A DNA stretch of 64,000 nt from Chromatiaceae bacterium (GTDB lineage: Bacteria; Pseudomonadota; Gammaproteobacteria; Chromatiales; Chromatiaceae): NCBI GenBank assembly GCA_024235175.1, contig JACKMX010000004.1, positions 248,001 to 312,000 of the forward strand. The letters run 5' to 3'. This document shows positions 60,371 to 64,000 of this stretch, piece after piece (within the stretch, counting starts at the first letter, position 1; every line of letters begins with the position of its first letter). A program made the translations under genes and the position numbers. The notes beneath the pieces are model-generated. The model did no database searches and was not told where the DNA came from. It saw nothing but the letters and a program-made list of their open reading frames with translations.

Positions 60371-61488
60371 TGTGCATCCCCTTCGACGCGAACCGGATCT
60401 CCGTCACGCAGCCGCAGGAGGGTGGTCTCATGGGCGCTGACCAAACGGTCGCCAGGATTCAAGTCGCCCTCCACCGCGACACCTTCGGCGGCGCGCAAGA
60501 GGATCGTTACCGGCACGGCCTGGATACGTGGCGGTTGCCCGCTGCTCAGGCGCAGCACCCGGCTGTGCTCTGGTTCGGTACTGGGCAGCAAGCTGTCGGC
60601 AGGTACCAGTAGAGCGTCGTCCATGGCGGTGGTGATCACCCTTGCCCTCAGCAGGGCGCCAGGCGCCGCATCGAAGGGCAGCTCGGATACGTCAGTCTCC
60701 AGCCGACCCAGGGAGCGCTCATCGAGGTTGGGGAACACCCGGTCCGTCTTCAAGTTGAGGATCTCGTTCCCTTGCTCCAGCACCACCTCGGTACCTGTAT
60801 GCACCCGCGCCAGCACCTCGGCGGGCAGGCGCACCTCCAGACGGGCGCTACGGGTATCGACCAGACGGTATAGGGGCTTTCCGACGGTAGCCAGATCACC
60901 GGGGTCGGCGAGGCGCGCAGAGACGACTCCCTCGAAGGGCGCGCTGATTCGGGCATAGCCGATGCGCGTGCGTGCGGCGGCTACCTGCTTCTCCAGACTG
61001 CGCACCTGCTCCTCGGCGGAGCGTGCTGCGGCACGCTCCTGATCCACCTGGGACTGGCTGATGGTGTGGGACTTGAGCAGATCCTGCGCGCGCTGCGCAT
61101 CCCGCACCTTGCGCTCGGCATCGGCCACCGCCCCATCCCGCTGAGCCTGAACGCTGGCCAGGGTGTCCTCCAGCTCACGGGTGTCAATGCGTGCCAGCAG
61201 ATCGCCCTTGGCCACCGTCTGACCCTCGCGTGGCCCCATCTCTAGAATGATGCCGCCAAGCTGGGCAGCAACCGCCACCTCGTTGGCGCCTTTGACCAAA
61301 GCCAAGGCGGGGAAACCAACAGTGGCCCGCCCACGTTCGACTGATACTGCGTCCACCGCCCAAGGTGCGGTGGTCGGCGGTGCGGTCTGCGCCAGCTCCT
61401 GCTGGCGTTGTTGACGAAGCATGAGGCCGCCGGCAACCAAAACGACGAGGAACAGCAGGATTAGCAAATAGAGTAACTTGTTCTTCAT
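60367..61488 (-). CDS. RND adaptor (membrane-fusion) protein
   Basis: About 373 residues: an N-terminal membrane helix (LLYLLILLFLVVLVAGGLML), then the HlyD/AcrA layout: lipoyl half (AQLGGIILEMGPREGQTVAKGDLLARID), a coiled coil (SQVDQERAAARSAEEQVRSLEKQVAAARTRI), second lipoyl half (ISAPFEGVVSARLADPGDLATVGKPLYRL) and a beta-barrel. AGGAA lies before the ATG at 61488, which is 20 codons inside the longest frame. It bridges the RND pump and an outer-membrane channel. Confidence 0.92.
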   Translation of the reverse strand: MKNKLLYLLILLFLVVLVAGGLMLRQQRQQELAQTAPPTTAPWAVDAVSVERGRATVGFPALALVKGANEVAVAAQLGGIILEMGPREGQTVAKGDLLARIDTRELEDTLASVQAQRDGAVADAERKVRDAQRAQDLLKSHTISQSQVDQERAAARSAEEQVRSLEKQVAAARTRIGYARISAPFEGVVSARLADPGDLATVGKPLYRLVDTRSARLEVRLPAEVLARVHTGTEVVLEQGNEILNLKTDRVFPNLDERSLGRLETDVSELPFDAAPGALLRARVITTAMDDALLVPADSLLPSTEPEHSRVLRLSSGQPPRIQAVPVTILLRAAEGVAVEGDLNPGDRLVSAHETTLLRLRDGDPVRVEGDAQ

Positions 61489-61611
61489 TTCCTTAAGTTT
61501 TTCTTTATCAACTATTGAGTAGACGAACACGGGCAACAAAGGATGCACCCGTACCGGTATAGTCTCTAAACATCGTCGAGCTGGCCAAGGGGATGGTTAT
61601 CTTCGCCTCGC

Positions 61612-62511
61612 TCAGACCAATTCCGCTGTTGCGCATTGTCCGTCCGGTGGCTCTATCTGCAGCGTGGTGTGATTGATGTCGAAGCGTTCGTGCAGCATTT
61701 CCTCGATGGCCACGCGGATGGCCTCGGTGTCACCCAGCGGTTGATCCTCCAACTCGATATGACCCTCGAAGTGGATATCGTGCTCGGCCACCTCCCAGAG
61801 ATGGAGGTGATGGATGCAAACCACCCCCGGCACCGCGCGGATCTCCGAACGAATCTCCTCCAGCGAAAGTCCCGATGGTGCGCGCAGCATGAATATGCCG
61901 AGTGCAGCCCAAAGGATAAGCAGGCTTTCTCTCAGCACGTACACGCCGATCAGTACGGTCAACAACGGATCCAGCCAGGTAATGCCAAATACGGTGATCA
62001 CTAGACCGCCAAGGATCACACCGATACTGGAGACGGCGTCCGAGAACAGATGCAGGTAGGCCGCTTTGAGGTTCATGTTCTGTTTTGAACCGCGGTGCAG
62101 CAGCCAGGTGCCAAGCACATTGGCTACCAGGCCGATAGTGGCCACGCCGGTCATGAGCATACCTTCGATGGGGTGCGGATCGACAAAGCGATCCCAGGCT
62201 TCGATGAACAGGTACAGGCTGATCGCCACCAGTGCACCGGCATTGATGACCGCCGCCAGCACCTGGGCGCGCTTCAGACCGAAGGTGTGGTGGTCGGTAC
62301 GCGGACGGGTATCGAGGCGGATCGCGATCCAGGCAATGATCACAGCGATGCCATCACTGAAATTGTGCAGGGCATCGGAGATCAGCGACAGGCTGCCCGA
62401 GATCAGGCCGCCAACAATCTCCGCGGCCGTAATGACGAAATTCAGCCCGACCACGATGGCAAGACGAAAACCGCTTTCCGGTGTGCCGTGAGCATGTTCG
62501 TGACTCATCAA
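61612..62511 (-). CDS. Cation diffusion facilitator (ZitB/CzcD type)
   Basis: A 299-residue exporter with six helices. Zn-site Asp/His pairs are visible in ISDALHNFSDGIAVIIAW (helix II) and AYLHLFSDAVSSIGVI (helix V). A His-rich N-terminus (MSHEHAHG), DHHTFGLKRAQVLAA and a cytosolic C-terminal domain (VPGVVCIHHLHLWEVAEHDIHFEGHIEL) complete the family. It exports Zn2+, Cd2+ or Co2+ by proton antiport. It lies ~120 bases ahead of the adaptor gene and begins three bases after the thioredoxin-like gene upstream. Confidence 0.93.
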   Translation of the reverse strand: MMSHEHAHGTPESGFRLAIVVGLNFVITAAEIVGGLISGSLSLISDALHNFSDGIAVIIAWIAIRLDTRPRTDHHTFGLKRAQVLAAVINAGALVAISLYLFIEAWDRFVDPHPIEGMLMTGVATIGLVANVLGTWLLHRGSKQNMNLKAAYLHLFSDAVSSIGVILGGLVITVFGITWLDPLLTVLIGVYVLRESLLILWAALGIFMLRAPSGLSLEEIRSEIRAVPGVVCIHHLHLWEVAEHDIHFEGHIELEDQPLGDTEAIRVAIEEMLHERFDINHTTLQIEPPDGQCATAELV

Positions 62512-62513
62512 CG

Positions 62514-62774
62514 CTATTCCTCAGGTTCCAAGTATTCTGGTAACAGCGATTCGAGCTGTTCGGTGGAAACCAAATGGTCGATCAGCAACTGGCCCACCAC
62601 GGTCACGTCAGTCGTACCAAATCCACGCACACCCCACTCCAACCACACATCCAGCCCAAGTGCCCGCGCAGCACAATGCATGCGCTTTTCCATGCGCACG
62701 GCATCCTCGCCCCCACCCGTCGTGTGCAGCCTCAGCACCGGGCTGCCCGGCTCAGTCAGACTGCAACTGCTCAT
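62514..62774 (-). CDS. Small thioredoxin-fold-like protein without a CxxC
   Basis: An 86-residue protein. The layout VLRLHTTGGGEDAVRMEKRMHCAARALGLDVWLEWGVRGFGTTDVTVVGQLLIDHLVSTEQLESLLPEYL (given in outline) follows the TM0996-type thioredoxin fold, but both active-site Cys are missing and the cis-Pro position reads TDV. It may be a scaffold or partner version. It lies between the FmdE-type gene and the CDF gene and probably belongs to the same operon. Confidence 0.6.
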   Translation of the reverse strand: MSSCSLTEPGSPVLRLHTTGGGEDAVRMEKRMHCAARALGLDVWLEWGVRGFGTTDVTVVGQLLIDHLVSTEQLESLLPEYLEPEE

Positions 62775-62852
62775 GATTATCTCATCGTGATTTCCACTGC
62801 GGATACCAGCACCAGCCGGGACACATTTGTACCACTTAACGTATTGTTTCGA

Positions 62853-63458
62853 TCAGCGGTCATAACCGGAACAGGGAATGCACACGTGCTTGTCCCCCAC
62901 CACCCGTAGATACGCCTTGGCCACCAGTTCGCCACAGGCCTGGCAGGGCACGAAGCCCATCACCTCGGGCAGCCAGTCCTCGTCCCATTCGAATACCTCT
63001 TCGATGGTCATGATGTCGGCTTCCGGGGCGTTCCAAACAAGGTCCACCAGTTCCATCTGCTCGGCCTCCGGGATCTCGTCCGGCATAATGCCCATGCCAC
63101 GCTTTTTCATGAAGGCGGACTCGGCGATCCGTGGCTGTAGCGTGGGCTTGTAGCTGATGCGCACCGCCCGGTTGCTCGCCTTTTCCACAAGGGTCAGGCC
63201 CAGCTTGCCGAAGCCGGCCTTGCGCAGATTGCCCTTGCCCACGGTGCAGCCGGTCGCATACTGCACGCCGTCAGCGAAACACATGCCGCCGTGGTCGTCG
63301 CCGATCTCCACCACCGCCAGCAACTGGCTGCCGCCGGAGCGCTTCACACCGAGGGTGCGCAGTGCGGCCAGCCCCATGCGCAGACCGCTGATGCTGGCCC
63401 AGCAACGATGGCCGTGGAACTTGATCATTTCGTTGAGTTGGGTTTTGTCGTCGCTCAT
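62853..63458 (-). CDS. FmdE-family protein with C-terminal zinc ribbon
   Basis: A 201-residue protein. N-terminal FmdE signature: MIKFHGHRCWASISGLRMGLAALRTL, then GDDHGGMCFADGVQYATGCTVGKGNLRK. The C-terminus has a CxxC...CxxC ribbon (VPCQACGELVAKAYLRVVGDKHVCIPCSGYDR). FmdE proteins co-occur with molybdenum enzymes and with various redox operons; the molecular role is unsettled. It follows the TauE/SafE gene by 20 bases. Confidence 0.88.
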   Translation of the reverse strand: MSDDKTQLNEMIKFHGHRCWASISGLRMGLAALRTLGVKRSGGSQLLAVVEIGDDHGGMCFADGVQYATGCTVGKGNLRKAGFGKLGLTLVEKASNRAVRISYKPTLQPRIAESAFMKKRGMGIMPDEIPEAEQMELVDLVWNAPEADIMTIEEVFEWDEDWLPEVMGFVPCQACGELVAKAYLRVVGDKHVCIPCSGYDR

Positions 63459-63478
63459 GGCAATTCTCCTCTAAATGT

Positions 63479-64000
63479 TTAGTTCAACAATCCGTGCAGC
63501 AGCTTGGCCGCAACAGCCAACAGCAGCACGCCGTAGAGCCGTTTCACCCAGGCAGGCTTGGCCTTGCGTATCATCAGCCAGGCCCCCAATTGGGAGCCGG
63601 CGATGGCGGCGAGCAGGGTCAGACCGGTGAGCAGCGGCTCCAAGTGGCCCTCCGCCGCGTGGGTCAGGAAGCCCGAAACGGAGGCGAAGGTAACGATAAA
63701 GCTGGTGGTGGCCGCTGCCTGCTTGGGCGTATAGCCCAGCTCCATCAGTATGGGGGCCACAATGAAACCGCCACCCACACCCAGCAGGCCGCCCATAAAA
63801 CCTTCGAAGCCACCCACGCCAATACCTATGGCCAGCCGCCGGCCCTGGGACAAGGGCGTATCCTCGCTATCCTTGGGCGGCTTCGTTGTCAGGCTGCGCA
63901 GACCAGCCAGGGCGGTGGTTACAGCGAAAATGGCGAGCAGGGTCGGTACCGGCACGTACTGCATCACCTGGGCTCCGATGGGAGCCGCCACCAGGGCGGT
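63479..64000 (-). CDS. TauE/SafE-family permease, 5' end outside window
   Basis: 174 codons of a membrane protein. The frame stays open to the window end, so the N-terminus is missing. Visible: GGFEGFMGGLLGVGGGFIVAPILMELGYTPKQAAATTSFIVTFASVSGFLTH, the hallmark second repeat of the family, and a final helix LYGVLLLAVAAKLLHGLLN. These proteins export sulfite, sulfonates or other sulfur anions. Position at the head of the FmdE/CDF/RND operon suggests sulfur or thiol handling, but the substrate is unknown. Confidence 0.88.
   Translation of the reverse strand, partial: TALVAAPIGAQVMQYVPVPTLLAIFAVTTALAGLRSLTTKPPKDSEDTPLSQGRRLAIGIGVGGFEGFMGGLLGVGGGFIVAPILMELGYTPKQAAATTSFIVTFASVSGFLTHAAEGHLEPLLTGLTLLAAIAGSQLGAWLMIRKAKPAWVKRLYGVLLLAVAAKLLHGLLN

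Noticed and set aside
1..64000. rRNA, tRNA, CRISPR array, replication origin, integrase or attachment sites
   Set aside because: Looked for by eye on both strands; nothing convincing was seen.

Overview
The window looks like chromosome of an environmental gammaproteobacterium. The evidence is a moderate-to-high GC content, REP-like GTAGCCTGGATGGAGC inverted repeats, a PEP-CTERM-type sorting tail, many c-type cytochromes, and gammaproteobacterial-style copper and efflux genes. I cannot name the genus. I see no rRNA, tRNA or CRISPR array.

Region 1 (1-14729) is the edge of an extracellular contractile injection system (eCIS) with likely cargo. Minus-strand structural genes run sheath, tube, baseplate-assembly factor, Pro/Gln-rich protein, DUF4255 cap-like protein and AAA+ ATPase, and continue past base 1. 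Next come two divergent DUF4157 proteins, each with two HExxH motifs, then an ankyrin-repeat protein, an M15 peptidase with peptidoglycan-binding repeats, a lipoprotein and a patatin-like lipase.

Region 2 (14862-22813) holds an AraC regulator divergent from a cytochrome P460-like protein, a GAF histidine kinase, and a three-gene operon. In that operon two tandem proteins fuse an N-terminal TIR domain to a soluble FlhA/SctV-type (FHIPEP) C-terminal domain, followed by a GNAT acetyltransferase. The upstream TIR keeps the NADase glutamate position and the downstream TIR does not. I know of no description of this architecture; it is my main candidate for a new conflict or defence system.

Region 3 (22927-47176) is a copper/metal and redox island: CcdA, two cytochromes, a TVP38-like protein, a P1B ATPase with MerR regulator, CopB, a multicopper oxidase, a cytochrome/DsbA/beta-propeller operon, Met-rich periplasmic proteins and a ZIP transporter. 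At its centre lie a sensor kinase and a sigma-54 activator. Three sigma-54-type promoters each have a TTAACGAA-N19-TTCGTTAA-like site at an identical distance upstream, which suggests a local sigma-54 regulon. The island also carries a membrane-anchored HAMP protein fused to a RelA/SpoT (p)ppGpp synthetase domain, an unusual architecture.

Region 4 (46673-55634) has a Spy/CpxP-like protein divergent from an OmpR-type two-component pair, a K+ channel with a TrkA-like partner, an IS1380-family element with 4-bp target duplications, and an EptA-type lipid A phosphoethanolamine transferase. Region 5 (55812-64000) is a long minus-strand operon: thioredoxin-like protein, GDCCVxC protein, permease, RND pump and adaptor, CDF exporter, Cys-poor thioredoxin-like protein, FmdE-family protein and TauE/SafE permease (cut by the window end).

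Three copies of a ~225-bp MITE with 13-bp terminal repeats and perfect 9-bp target duplications are scattered through regions 2-3, together with gene remnants of a ZIP transporter and probably a P-type ATPase.
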